The notes beneath the pieces are model-generated. The model ran no database searches. It had not been told where the DNA came from and worked only from the letters and a program-made list of their open reading frames with translations. From NCBI GenBank assembly GCA_022702705.1, contig CM040423.1, positions 121,949,738 through 122,013,737 of the forward strand: a stretch of DNA of 64,000 bases. The letters run 5' to 3'. A program made the translations under genes and the position numbers. How positions within the stretch are numbered: the first letter of the stretch is position 1; each line of letters opens with the position of its first letter. Shown piece by piece: positions 25,185 to 37,307 of the stretch. The DNA comes from Papilionanthe hookeriana x Papilionanthe teres (lineage: Eukaryota; Streptophyta; Magnoliopsida; Asparagales; Orchidaceae).

Positions 25185-26873
25185 ATTTGATACCTTTTTA
25201 ATGTCTATTTCATACCTATTTTTATGATATTGCACTATAAATTAAGGTATTTTGTATGTTTTTCATTATTGGTATAGGAAATGACTTTTGGAGAAAAGAA
25301 AACAAAAATGGTGTAATTTGGAGCAAAAAAGAGCAAAAAAATAAATTTTTGTCTGACACATTTTGATAAGTCTTTCTTTGCTTAATCTCTTTTACATTTC
25401 TTGCATATTATTGAACGATATTACACTTTAAATAAAGGTTATTTTATGTTTATTTTGTATAGTTATCTATTAGGAACGCAATGCAACTGAAATGGGGCGA
25501 ATCGGAGCTGAAACGGAGCCAAATGAAGCAAAACTGTAGAGCTGCGCAAAGTAGGGCGTCGGTCGGCGCCAACATCCAAAAAGCACGAAAATTCAATACA
25601 AAATAGTTTCAGATAGTGTCCAGACAGCACCGGACTGCATCAGAAGCTGTAATGGTCGGTATTCAACATATTTGGACGCTTTTTAGAAGGTTTCTTCAAG
25701 CACATCTTGGGAAATTCATCCCTACACTATTTTAAAGCTAATTTGAAGCCAAAAAATGGTGGTAGATGTTAGGAAAAACGTGGTGAATGTTGAGAGATCT
25801 CAGAATAGGAGTAGAAATGTAGATTTTTACCTTTTTGGAGAGATTGGTGAGGGGATTTTGAGAGAATTTGTAAGGGTTTGTTCTAGCATTGCATGGATCA
25901 GCGGGAGACTTTATGGGAAAGATTTTCATCTTTCCTTCAAGGGGAAAAAGCTAAGTATCGTGTTCTTCATTATCTTATGATTTTGTAAACACTTATTTTG
26001 TGGATTTGCTTTGAAATGAGTTTTTCTGTTGTGTTTTCTCCATGCTTTGTGATATATTTCTCTTACTCTTTCTTCTTCTTAGGAAATAGTGGCATGAGAA
26101 GATTATGTTGTTATTTTCCTTTTACTTTTTTTTTTGCAATGGGTAGGATTCATGTTTAGGATATTGTGATGCATGTTAGAAGTGGATTTAATTATAAATG
26201 TGATGGTCTTTACTTGCACTTCATTTACATTACAATAAGAGCTTGTTGTAGTGTTAATATTCGTTGTAATTGCACTATGATCCGAGTGGGCGGTGTATTT
26301 CTCAACAAAGTGGAACCACATTCAAATTCAATGGATGATGAAGTTCATGGGGGTTGAGTGTAAATAAATAGGTAAATATAATTTGATAAGCGTAGAATTG
26401 GAGATTTTAGGGTGACAGACTAAAATCCCCGATTTGGTCCTACTTTTTGGAAACTAAAGCGAGAGTTAGCCTTCAGGCGAAGGGAAGTGGGAGCTCTAGA
26501 GTGAGAGCCAGTACCCTCCCAGCCTAACCACAGATTTGGGGACTAAACCTAAGATTAGCTAATGTTATTTATGCACTCAAAAGAGGGTAAAAAATAGGAT
26601 TGCTCCTATTTGGCACATACAATAGTTAATGCATATCATTCTTTTACATTATCTAATCATTACTTGAGAATAGTAGTTTTTATTATCTAAAAATTATCCA
26701 AACCAATTTATCCAGAAAGGGTTATCTTTATTATTAATATTTTCCTTTAAGAGTAGTTATTAGTTATTTTAAAATTATGATTTACCTTCAAGAGTAGTTG
26801 CTAAAAAAACCAATTATATCGACCTTCCAAACTAAAGTCTAATAGTAGTATACTAGAATTTGGCTAAGGACCT
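25185..26873 (+). mobile_element. 3' LTR of the plus-strand element, left part
   Basis: Homologous to 18750-20450. It is interrupted after GACCT at 26873 by the minus-strand Athila and resumes at 40525. Confidence 0.8.
26869..26873. other. Target site duplication GACCT (left)
   Basis: GACCT is repeated at 40525-40529 after the inserted element. The intact LTR at about 20445-20450 has a single GACCT in the same context, which proves the insertion point. Confidence 0.9.
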
Positions 26874-28546
26874 TGACCGGATGATTAACAGAATTTTAAT
26901 TTGCAAGAATTTATGAACTCAAATTTATATATGTTTATAATGATTTTGTAAGGTCCAAGCATTCAACCTAAGTATACGTATCGTATCAAGTATTACAGGG
27001 CTCTAATGGAGTCCGTGTTATCGATCCCACTGGGAAGCTACGTAGTAGAAGAAAGTGTTTCACAATAGGTAATTTAGCACTGAAATCTGACACTCAAATT
27101 GCACTTAAAGTTTAATGCTTACTTCTACTACCACTATGCAGAAAATAGTAACAATTAATCAAACTACAATTACTTCTAATAACTTTGAAAAAAGAATTAA
27201 CTAACAGACACACACTAAGATATATATTTGAAAGGTCTTTGATATATAAGAAAAGTATCTTTCCTCTTGCAACGAGAATATGATGTGTCGATGATTTCGA
27301 ATAATTATCTATGTTATTGTGCCAAATAGGAGCATAAATGTTTCTTTACCCTTAAAAGAGTACCTCCTCTTTCAAGCATGAAAAGAACATTGACATATCC
27401 TAAGTTTAGTCACTAAATCTAAGGCTAGGCTGGGAGGATACCGGCTCTCACTACGGAGCTCCCACTCACCCTTCACCTGAAGGCTAACGTTTGAGTTTAG
27501 TTACTAATCTTATGACCAGATTGGGAATCTCAGTCTGTCACCCTGAAACCTCCAAATTGAAGTCCATCAAAACACATTTCCCTATTTATTTTCACTCAAT
27601 TCCCATGAACTACGCAATTCATCCATGGAAATTGAATGGATTCATTATTATTGTTGTAGGACACTGAAACTTTTCAAAATTAATGTTCAACAAGATATTT
27701 TAACAATTCAATTGGCCATATTGAAAAGTAAATTAATTTTGAAATAAAAAACCATCAAAATTTCTTTAATAGATTAAAAGCACTTCAAATCCACATCAAT
27801 CCATCATCACATCTCTATGCAAGAAGAAAGACAATGGAGACTACTCAGAATTCATGAAGAAGATACAATAAAACATGGATTTTATATATAAAAGAAAAGT
27901 CATACAAACCACAAAAGAAAATAGAACTTATCTCTTTCTCTTCCCCAATGCAATTCCCTTGAAGTTCCTTTGAATCCTTTTCTCTCTTCTTTGCAACACT
28001 TAATTCCCTCTTTAGAATGGAAAGGAAGAAGCAATCTCTCACTTTACTTCACTCCTGTAGAAGAATTCCTCTCAAATTCTTACTTCAACACACTTTTCTT
28101 CTAAGCCCTAACACTAAACACACACTCTCCCTCTCTAGAACATCAGAACACACACTAAAAACCACACAATTTTCATCCAAAAACAGTTACTTATAAGTTA
28201 GAAACGAAATCCTAAGAGTTTCCATAGGTATCCCTTTAAAAAGTAGCCAAAACTCTTTAAATTTGAATTTCACCGATATTGTATGCAAGTAGCGTCCGAT
28301 AGGGTACCAGCGGTGCTCTATCATCAAATTAATTGCTGAGCTTTCTTGAAAATGGCGCCAGAAGCTGTTTTCCTCCATTTTGCTCTTTTTTACTCTGAAT
28401 TCGTTCCTTTTTGCTTCTTTTCGCTCTAATCACTTAAAATCATCATACCTGCAACAAATCATGAAAAATACCTTTCTTTAAAGTGCAATATCACCAAAAA
28501 TGGGTAAAATTGTATATAAAGAACAGTATATATTTTTGGTGCATCA
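26874..28546 (-). mobile_element. 3' LTR of the nested Athila
   Basis: 1673 bases, starting with TGATGCACCAAAAA at 28546 on the minus strand. It matches 38854-40524. It carries degenerate GGCGCC-type motifs at about 28290-28365. The short ORFs inside are not functional. Confidence 0.9.
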
Positions 28547-28560
28547 AAATCCCCAAACTT
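28547..28560 (-). other. Polypurine tract
   Basis: The minus strand reads AAGTTTGGGGATTT immediately before the LTR start TGATGCACC, the plus-strand priming site of Athila elements. The further upstream CTTGAGGACAAGTAATAGTT is also typical. Confidence 0.85.
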
Positions 28561-29870
28561 AACTATTACTTGTCCTCAAGTAATCCTTTTACTACATAAA
28601 AATATAACTCTAGGCAATGCACTTTTCATCTGTAAGATACTAAAATTTTTCATTCAAAAGAATTTAAGAAAGAAATTTAGTAGCTCAGGTCAATACTATA
28701 GGTATAAGAATATTCAGCAATCAAGTCTAAAAATTCTAGTCTTCTATTTATTTCAAGATAAACCATAATTTGTTACATTAAGAGTGCCTTGAAAGATTAT
28801 GTGAAAACGGAGTTCATGAAAACTTTATCAGAATGTAAACCAATACTCTAAATATAAACTCAGAAATGAAATCAAGTTCTCCCTTTAGGGTGATTCAAGT
28901 GAAGCCAATTGTTTATTAGGAATCTCCTCAAACTTCTCCTCATAATTATCTTTTTCTTTCTTTTTTTTCTTTTTCTTTTCTTTTTGGGATTGTTTTTCGA
29001 TCCTTCTTTTTTTTTCTTTTTCTTTTTTTTAATGAGGATTACTATATCTGGATAGCCTTTAACTCTCCTCTTTCTAAAGTTCAAACTTGAGACACCTCCT
29101 TACTTTATAATTAGGTGCAAGTTTTATTATTCATCATAAAGACACAATCTTTTCTTAACACATAATACATTAAGTCCGTTAACATTTCAAAAATACAGTT
29201 TTCTTTACTTTAAATAGTTAACTATAATCAAATCATTTCATACCAAATATCTTAACCTTATAAAATTAACCTTTATTACTAAAAACTTTCATCAAATCCT
29301 TCCATAATATTCAACTGAAATGAAAAGTTTTAGTTACCTACAGTAAGGTTCAACTCCCAGAAGTTATGCTAAAAACTTTTTAAAATATAATAATTGAGAA
29401 CAAATAAGAGTTAATATTTCTCTACCCTCCCCCAAACTTAAATTTTTAAAAAAATTTGACATAGTAAAGAGTAAAAGAAAACTAACTTTTTTGTGCTGGG
29501 GTCTTGAAATCTTCAACAACTATCTGGTATTAGTCAAAATTTACAACTAGCAGGCATGAAACAATTAGTAACAGTGATATATAAATATTTAAAACTTTTG
29601 CAAGGTGAAGAGAAATTAACTTTAAACATTTATACATCCAACAAAACATCACAATACTAAACAAACTATTACATCACTACACAGTTCATTTAACAATTTC
29701 AATTTTTTTTCAATACAACATAACAGTACACCAACAGGGTTACACATCACATGAAAAGCAAATAACTACTACATCACAATAGTACAACACAACACAACAA
29801 GAAAAATAGAAATAGAAACAAAAAATCTACCAATCTTCATCACCAGGATCATCAGCAGGGTCATCAGTAG
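28561..29870 (-). other. 3' non-coding region with conserved purine tract
   Basis: Between the second env-like ORF and the PPT there is no credible gene. Positions 28951-29030 are almost pure pyrimidine on the plus strand (purine in sense), 405 bases from the LTR, with GGATCGAAAAACAATCC inside (a possible short hairpin). The flanks TTGGCTTCACTTGAATCACC and AGATATAGTAATCCTCA match the other copies. The Lys-rich ORF here is a by-product of the tract. Confidence 0.7.
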
Positions 29871-29877
29871 GGTCAGG

Positions 29878-30925
29878 TCAATACGGTGTATAGCTGGGGC
29901 AAGTAGGAAATATCGCATCAGACTCCTCCCTCATAAATATGACCTGAGCATCATAATAGGCAATATCGAACTCAACTCTCGTCTTCAAACAATCTTCATT
30001 CACATCACTCTTGGCCTCAAACACATACATCCTACCATAGAGTCTATCCACACTAGCACTTTGTAATCTCAGTTGCTCCATAATATCAGATAAGGTAGGC
30101 AGCTCAGATGTAAATGGAACGTCATAACTCGTAGTAAGAATATCAGTACTCCTACTCTCAACTCAGGCTTCCACATGAGACTCATAAGTATGGATAATAG
30201 TCTTTGTAATTGGTCTCAGCGTTATAGCCACTTCTTCAGAACTGTTGAACTCCACTCTAGACTGAACACACAAGGCATGAACTAAGGCAGGATGCTCTAA
30301 TCCACTAGTGGTCTCGCCTTTAGCAATAGTCTGAATGTTCTTATAGGCAATATTTCCAATATCAATCTTTTCCATCTTCTGAATTCAATAGTTCAGAATT
30401 GCTCTATCCCTTGTAACTTTGCTGTGGTGATAAGAAGGTAATAGTCTTGCAGAGATGAAATGGTGACAAACTTTTGATGCAACATTTAATGTGGAAGTGG
30501 GGAAGTTAATCATCTATTTTTAACTTATTTTTCATTCCCCTCTTCCATCCGTCAGCAAAGTAATCACTTCTCTCACATTTGCCTCTCGAGTATCAAAGTT
30601 TTCATATTCACAAACAAATGGTTCCCGAGTCTGATAGAGGGCATTAATACACTGAGGAGTAAACTCAACCATTTTTCCTCTAACTAACAATACTTAGTCT
30701 CAGTCTAGGGCCCATAACAGCATTCGCAGTAAAATAAAAAAATCGTTCCCAGTTCCGCTCTGCAATTAACTGTTCTACAGATCCACCAGGATTATCAAAT
30801 CCTCGATCCTGGATACACTTCTTATTGTAAAGTTAAGATTTAAAGCAAAATTGCGCTTTAATATTAACAAATTTTTCTTCATCAAAATTCAATTTTCTCT
30901 TCCCTTTACTCATCCTTGGAGCCAT
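29878..30925 (-). pseudogene. Env-like ORF, second copy (plant transposon protein family)
   Basis: It starts at ATG near 30925 (MAPRMSKGKRKLNF) and runs through the family signatures RGFDNPGG, ERNWERFFYFTAN, VEFTPQCINALY and IDIGNIAYKNIQTIA to an acidic end rich in Asp/Pro after 29880. Stops and small shifts occur near 30830, 30690, 30500 and 30160. The family is the Athila ORF after integrase, once compared with retroviral env. No clear signal peptide or membrane helix is visible. It parallels the first copy at 31790-33063, so the element carries two. Confidence 0.7.
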
Positions 30926-31789
30926 GTGAATTTCTAAAATTTGCAAGAAAATTCCAATAAATTCCAAATTCACAATGTAACAAACTCTAAATACTATTCT
31001 AAACAAGTATGAGCAAATTTCATCATGGAAATCTCAAAATCTCTTTAGAAATCCAAAAATTCCAACCTAAGCAATGTGAGAGATTTCCATGGTGAAAATC
31101 AAAAAATTTTAACTTAAAGTGAAGCTCTTACAAAGAGAAGTGTAGATCAGGTTTTAAAAAGATTTGAAATCACTTCAAATCTGAGATCTAGCAAGCCCTA
31201 GGTCTTCAAAATCATGAAAATGAGGAGGAAGACGAAGGCAATGGAAAAATTCACGTGTCCCAGGGTCAAAATCGCAAAAAAGGGTTTTTCGGTGATTTTC
31301 TATACTTGGGCGCCGGTGGCACTCGATAGGGCGCCGACGACGCTCTATTTTATAAAAATGTCAAACTCTCTGGATTTAGGTGCCGGCGGTGCCAGTCCAA
31401 AAATTTTTTCTGGGTCAAAATTTTTTCGTAATTTCAATTGTTTTGACTTCCACAATGATATTTAACACTTCAATAAGCATCTACTTCATCTCACAACAAT
31501 GATTAACATAATTCTTTACACAAACAATACACAACATACTTTTATATATAAAATCCAAGTTACAATATAAACACCAAATATGTTCATTCAAACCAAACCA
31601 ACAACTCTTAGATGTTTAGTGTTGAAAATACGCTACGATAAGCAAACACAAAAATCTAAGCACACAATGAAAGTAAGCATATCCAAATCCAAGTTCAAAT
31701 TACAAAGCAAAAAAAAATAAATACCACACACACAAAGAAAAATTAAGCATAGTAAACTAAACACACAAACATAAGTAGAATCCAACAAA
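30926..31789 (-). other. Spacer with GGCGCC cluster upstream of second env-like ORF
   Basis: No protein is supported here. It contains GGCGCCGGTGGCA, GGCGCCGACGACGC and GGTGCCGGCGGTGCC between 31308 and 31395, the same kind of motif found in the LTRs and before the first env-like ORF. The plus-strand ORF at 31214-31465 is antisense to it and not conserved. Confidence 0.5.
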
Positions 31790-33063
31790 CTATCTTCTCC
31801 TATGATGTCTCTAATTGATTGCTGATGCACGAACAAATTGTAGAATGGATGAAATGAGAATTCGTCAAATGAATCCTCAGCAAACACTGTGTTCTTCTTC
31901 ATCAAATTAATCAAGCCCATCACAATTCGACCAATGTGATCAAATTGTTCCTTCATCCTTCAATCTATATGATCGAATAAATCAGAAATGTTATTGATTG
32001 CATTCATAACGTTCTGCACCTCTTTCTCCAACTATTTGATCCTCTTCAATATCATTCTGGAACTTTCAGGAAAATGAGGTTGAATCAATTGTGAAGTCTG
32101 TGTTGGTTGATCAGCAAGCAAACTCATATCATTTTTATCTCCAACTGTTTGGTAGTCATAAGGATTAGTTGGAAAAATAGACCTCCATGTAAGAAGAACC
32201 TTTTCCCAACTCTCATATGGAACTTATTATTGATTACATAACAGAAATATGGTGGACGGGTGTCCAAGCTCATATTTAGATCCATGAACAATTAATCTCA
32301 AAACTAATTTCACAATTATATTACCAATGTCAATCGGCCTCCCAGTTTGAATACAAAAATTTTAAATGGCTCTTTCCTTGGTTACCTTGCTAATCTTCAA
32401 TGTTGGAAATAACTTTTCGGAAATAAAGTAATGTCACTTCTTTGACACTGGATTTAGAGATGCAGATGGGAAACTAATATATTCATTTTCTTTGATTTCC
32501 CAATCCTTATTCTCATCCGTCAAATAGCGATGCACATCATTCATATTATCACTTGTGGCATTGAAATTAGCATAATGACAAATAGGTACATTCTCAATCA
32601 TAAAGAGATCATTAATTCTTGCAGGAGTGAATTGCACAAACCTACCTCGCACAAATACGAACCCATGGTTGATCCCGTGAGGATTTGCGTAGAATTCTTT
32701 CACGGCCGGAACAACTACGACAGCAGTAGTGTAGCAAAACACTTTCCAACGTCTCTCCTTAATTATCTCTTCAATTCTAGTAGTAGGATTATCCATACCT
32801 CAATTTATGAAGCCTCTTTCCTTAATAATCCTCATCTTCACCATCACTTTGTTGAACAATCACCGTGCCTCGAAACTTATAAACTTCCTTCGATTAAAAA
32901 TGTGAGATCGAGAGGTTTCTATAGAGTAGGAGTCCATGAGATACGAATTGGGAATGGTAGTTTTCATTTTTTTTGGAGTTAGAAATTCTAAAATAGAGTT
33001 TAGGGAGTTATAGGGACAAAGGTCCCGCTCAAACCCACCAAAACTCGCATTTTGAAACTCCAA
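31790..33063 (-). pseudogene. Env-like ORF, first copy (plant transposon protein family)
   Basis: The best part (32434-32796) reads IEEIIKERRWKVFCYTTA, VKEFYANPHG, FVFVRGRFVQFTPARIN, the core of the Athila post-integrase ORF. It is followed by IQTGRPIDIGNIIVK and ends with MKEQFDHIGRIVMGL and a His/Gln-rich helix near 31800. Stops lie near 32810 and in the second half. Its relation to real envelope proteins is unproven. It sits about 0.4 kb after integrase. Confidence 0.75.
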
Positions 33064-33458
33064 AAACCCTCAATAGGTTTTGGGCACTGGCAGTGCTCAA
33101 ACCTATAAGTTCAGCAACTTCTCTATGATTGGGCGCCAGCGGCATCCATTTTGGCACCGGCGGCGCCAGTGGTCAAAAATTCTCACCGAACTTCGTTTCG
33201 CCCAAAATATTCCAATATCTCAATTCGATCCAACATTTATCAATTTTAAAAGTATTTAGAAGTAATTAGGATTCAAAAATAACTATCTAAAAAGCACAAG
33301 TACAACAAATAAGACACACTACAATGACACATATGGGTTACCTCCCATAAAGCACTTGGTTTAACGTCGTCAGACCTACAAACCATACAGTTAATCGAGA
33401 TGACTCAGCATTAAAACCTCTTTGAAGTCAGTTGAAACCCGTCAAAGTAAGGCTTTAA
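33064..33458 (-). other. Post-pol spacer with GGCGCC motifs
   Basis: It holds the conserved post-pol motif (minus strand of GGGTTACCTCCCATAAAGC, about 33337-33355) and GGCGCC-type motifs at 33131-33170. No gene is seen. Confidence 0.6.
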
Positions 33459-34542
33459 TCAATGCCCATTAACTTTGAAAATCTTTCTAGTATCAGGATC
33501 TTTAATATCAAAAGCTCTAAAAGAATGAACTTTTACAACTGTAAAAGGTCCTGACCATCTAGACTTAAGCTTTCTAGGAAATAACTTCAATCTTGTGTTG
33601 TATAAAAAAAATTTTTGTCCAAATTCCAATTTCTTTCTCAATATCTTCCGATCATACCACAATTTCATTTTTTATTTATAGATTTTGTCATTGTGATAAG
33701 ATGCATTTCTAATCTCTTCTAATTCATTCAATTGCATAAATCTTTTTTCTCCAACATTTTTCATATTAAAATTTAACTCTTATCGCCCAATATGCTTTAT
33801 GCTCCAATTCAACTGGTAAATGACAAGTCTTACCAAACACTAGTCTATAAGGAGACATTTCAATAGGAGTTTTAAAAGCAGTCCTATAAGCCCATAAAGC
33901 AGTATCTGATCGAGCAGACTAATCTAATTTATGATTATATACAGTTTTCTCCAAAATTCTTTTAATTTCATGATTAGACACTTCTGCTAAACCACTAGTT
34001 TGGGGATGATAACTAATAGAGATTTTATGAATAATATTATATTTCTCAATGAATATCATAATTTGATTATTCCTGAAATGCGTTCCACCATCAGTTATGA
34101 TCACTCTCGGCATTCCATATATTGTAAATATATTTCTCTTTAAAAATTTTGAAACACTCCGAGCATCACATCTAGGTAAAGTAATAGCTTCAATCCATTT
34201 TGAGACAATCAACGGTAACCAATATATAAAAATTTCCAACTGAAGGAGTAAATGGTCCCATAAAATCTAATCCAACATAAAAAATTTCAACTTCCAAATT
34301 ATAATTTAGAGGCATCTCCTTTCTTCTAGAGATATTACCTACTCTCTGACATCGATCACATGATTTAATATATTTATAAACAACTCTAAAAAGAGTAGGC
34401 CAATAAAATCCATATTGTAAAATCTTAAACGCAGTTTATTCAGCACCAAAATGACCTCCAAATTTAGAATCATGACATCGTTTAATAATCAAATTTGTTT
34501 CTTCTTGTGGCACACACATTTCCTAATAATCAGATCCTTACA
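33459..34542 (-). pseudogene. Athila integrase
   Basis: Zinc-binding part: CHDSKFGGHFG (His pair) and CDRCQRVGN (Cys pair) around 34470-34340. Core: DFMGPF (first Asp), VIITDGGTHF (second Asp, about 34095) and GLAEVSNHEIKRIL (Glu, about 33975). The C-terminal part includes KLWYDRKILRKK and LKLFPRKLKSRWSGPF, ending at 33459. It would insert the cDNA into the genome. Stops interrupt it around 34520, 34440, 34220 and 33915. Confidence 0.85.
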
Positions 34543-35229
34543 CTATTTATATAGATAGGGCTCATCCCAAAAATAAAATCTTGCATCATATTTAAACTTC
34601 TTTTGTTGTTGTCTTGTTAAATCAGATGGTACAATATTACTTACAATATAATTCACAATATCAGCATACCAAAGCAAATTGCTTCCTATAATAGTATAAA
34701 GTTGTTCATCAGGGAAAGTTTTTGTAACTTCCTTCTCAAATTCAGATAATTTATCATACTCTAATCTTGACAGATGATCAGCTAATTGGTTATCAGCTCC
34801 CTTCCTATCAACTATCATAAAATCAAATTCTTGTAGAAGAAGTATCCATCTAATTAGTCTAGGTTTTGCATCCTTCTTTTGCACTAAATATTTGATACCT
34901 GAATGGTCTGTATGCACAATAATTTTAGCTCCAATTAAATAAGGTCTAAACTTTTCAAAAGCAAATACTATAGCTAATAACTCTCTTTCAGTAGTGGTAT
35001 AATTAATTTGAGCCTCACTAAGAGTTTTACTAGCATAGTAAATGACTTTGAAAACTTTATCATGCCTTTGTCCCAATGCTACTCCAATCGCATAATCACG
35101 CACATCACACATAAGTTCAAGTGGTTTCTCTTATTCTGGTGAAACAATTATAGGAGAAGTGATTAATTTCTCTTTCAATAATTTGAAAGCACTCAAGCAT
35201 TCATCATTAAAATCAAATTTTTTATTAAT
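34543..35229 (-). pseudogene. RNase H of the Athila pol
   Basis: From about 35112 the frame is open for 189 codons. The four acidic residues are in place: MCDVRDYAIG (Asp), ERELLAIVFA (Glu), VHTDHSGIKYL (Asp) and NQLADHLSRL (Asp). It degrades the RNA strand of the RNA/DNA hybrid. This is the best preserved domain of the element; a stop just upstream separates it from RT. Confidence 0.9.
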
Positions 35230-35747
35230 TTCTAAAAGTTGGCACAAAGGTTTGGTAATTTTAGAAAAATCTTTAATATATTGCCTGTAAAATCCAGCGT
35301 GTCATAAAAACTCCTCACCTCTCTCACGGTAGTGGGTGGTGGAAATCTCTCAATCACTCTAATTTTAGCAGGATCGACCTCCATACCATGTTCATAAATT
35401 TTATGCCCAAGCAAAATTCCTCCTGCAACCATAAATTAACAATTCTCCCAATTCAAAACTAAATTTGTTTTCTCGTAGAGATCCAAAACTTTTGCTAAGT
35501 TTTTCAGGAAAATTTCAAATGAAGTCCCGAATATAGAGAAATCAGTCATAAAAACTTCTAGTGCATTATCTATCATACTACTGGAGATAGACATCATACA
35601 TCTCTGAAATATTGCAGATGCATTACACAGTCCAAAAGGAATTCTTCAAAAAGCAAAGGTTACATAAGGGCTAGTAAATGTTGTCTTTTCTTGATCATTA
35701 GGAGCAATAGGTATTTGATGGTAACCAGTATATCCATCCAGAAAGCA
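35230..35747 (-). pseudogene. Reverse transcriptase, C-terminal part
   Basis: From 35747 the minus strand reads FLDGYTGYHQIPIAPND (first catalytic Asp in FLDG), TTFTSPYVTFAF, RIPFGLCNASAIFQRCMM, then EVFMTDFSIFG where the family has an Asp pair, then the thumb GHKIYEHGMEVDPAKI and RFPPPTTVREVRSF. The replaced Asp would by itself abolish activity. A stop follows TFAF. The N-terminal half is not upstream in the same orientation but inverted at 35748-36296. Confidence 0.85.
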
Positions 35748-36296
35748 TAAAACCTCTTGAACTTGAGATGAAAATTTTCCCTAATCATTTGAAGTATATG
35801 TTTTTAGGAGAATCATCTACCCTACCAGTTATTGTATCTTCCGAGTTAAACAATTATAAAGAACAGAAGTTGTTAGAAATTTTAAAAAGATACAAGAAAG
35901 ATTTTGGATGGACTTTGGCAGATATTAAAGGAGTTAGTCCTTCGATTTGTATGCACAGAATTTTATTAGATGAAGAACATAAACCGAGAGTTGATCTGCA
36001 AAGGAGATTTAATCCAAAAATGAAAGAACTAGTTAAGAAAGAGATTTTAAAATGCCTGGAAGCTAGAATTATTTATCCTATTTCGGATAGTGCTTGGATG
36101 AGTCCAATACCTTATGTCCCAAAAAAGGGAGGAGTGACTTTTGAAGTGAATGAATGTAATGAAATTATACCCACAAGACAAATTAATGGATGACGAATTT
36201 GTATTGACTATAGTAAATTAAATGTCGCCACCAGAAAAGATCACTTTCCTCTTCCTTCCTCGATCAAATGCAAGATAGACTTGTTGGATATAAGTA
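35748..36296 (+). pseudogene. Reverse transcriptase, N-terminal part, inverted in place
   Basis: An open plus-strand frame (35768-36193) reads LKYMFLGESSTLPVI, FGWTLADIKGVSPSICMHRI, EILKCLEARIIYPISDS, SPIPYVPKKGG, and after a stop RICIDYSKLN and RKDHFPLP. This is the beginning of Athila RT. All neighbours are on the minus strand. The left edge joins where FLDGYTGY begins, and the right edge (about 36296) joins where the linker SLIPSI ends, so exactly this piece of about 549 bases has been flipped with little or no loss. Confidence 0.85.
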
Positions 36297-37061
36297 TTAA
36301 TAGATGGAATTAAGCTTTTATTTTCACCTTCCATAGTGTCTAATACTTCGAATCTCTCCTGAACATACTCCAAATCGTCATTCTTCTTACTATCTGAATT
36401 TTCTTCATTTTCAATTTCATCTTCAAACATATTCTCACACTCTACTTCTTTTTTAAATATATTTTCAAAATGATCGTTTCTCAAATATTCACAGACCTCC
36501 ATCCTAGAACGTTCATTATCTTTTTCCATTGAGGGATACTTCATAGATTTCAAAATATTAAAGGTCACCTCTTGATCATTAACTCTCATAGTTAATTCTC
36601 CTTTTTGAACATCATCACTGCTCTTCCAATAGCAAGGAATGGTCTTCCCAAAATGATTGGAATTTCTTTATCTTCCTCCATATCAAGTACAATAAAATCC
36701 ACAGGAAAGATTAATTTATCCACTTTCACTAACACATCTTCCACCACTCCTTTAGGGTGAGTAATGGAACGATCGACCAACTGAAGAGTCACAGATGTAG
36801 GAGAAATTTCTCCTATTTCTAACCTTTTGAAAATTGATAAAGGCATAATATTAATACTAGTTCCCATATCACATAAGGCTCTTCCGAAAAAAATTCACCT
36901 ATAGCACACAGAAAAGTTAAACTACCAGGATCATTAAGTTTTTCCAGAAGCTTCTTCTGAATAATTGCACTACACTCTTTGCTAAGTGCAATAGTTTCAT
37001 GATCTGTAAACTTTCTTTTCTTTTTCAGGATATCCTTCATAAACTTGGCAAAGTGAGGCAT
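36297..37061 (-). pseudogene. Athila aspartic protease and linker to RT
   Basis: Catalytic region CDMGTSINIMPLSIFKRL (about 36870; DMGTS in the place of the DxGxS motif), then PVDFIVLDMEEDKEIPIILG and RPFLAIGRA, then the linker RVNDQEVTFNILKSMKYPS to NKSLIPSI at 36300. It is preceded by FMKDILKKKRKFTDHETIALS. Frame breaks lie near 36880 and 36600. It would process Gag-Pol. Confidence 0.8.
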
Positions 37062-37307
37062 CTATTCTAATGCTTCAACAAAAGGAATATTTATCGTTAA
37101 TTTCTTAAGGATCGCTAAAAATTTTTCAAATCTATTATCCCTATTTTGTTTCTTCAATCTTTGAAGAAATGGAGGTGTTGGTTTTTCAACAGTTATCTCC
37201 ATTGACTCAAGAGGCTAATCCAGGTCTGGATAAATCTTGTTTGAACCTTTTTTGATTTTCACCTTCTCCTTTTCAATTTCAACTTCTTTTTGCACTCTAG
37301 TTTCCAA

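Noticed and set aside
28872..29084. Lys-rich ORF on the minus strand
   Set aside because: It is the translation of the conserved purine tract and its flank; no such frame exists in the other elements.
32530..32982. Long plus-strand ORF (150 codons)
   Set aside because: Antisense shadow of the first env-like ORF, whose family motifs are on the minus strand.
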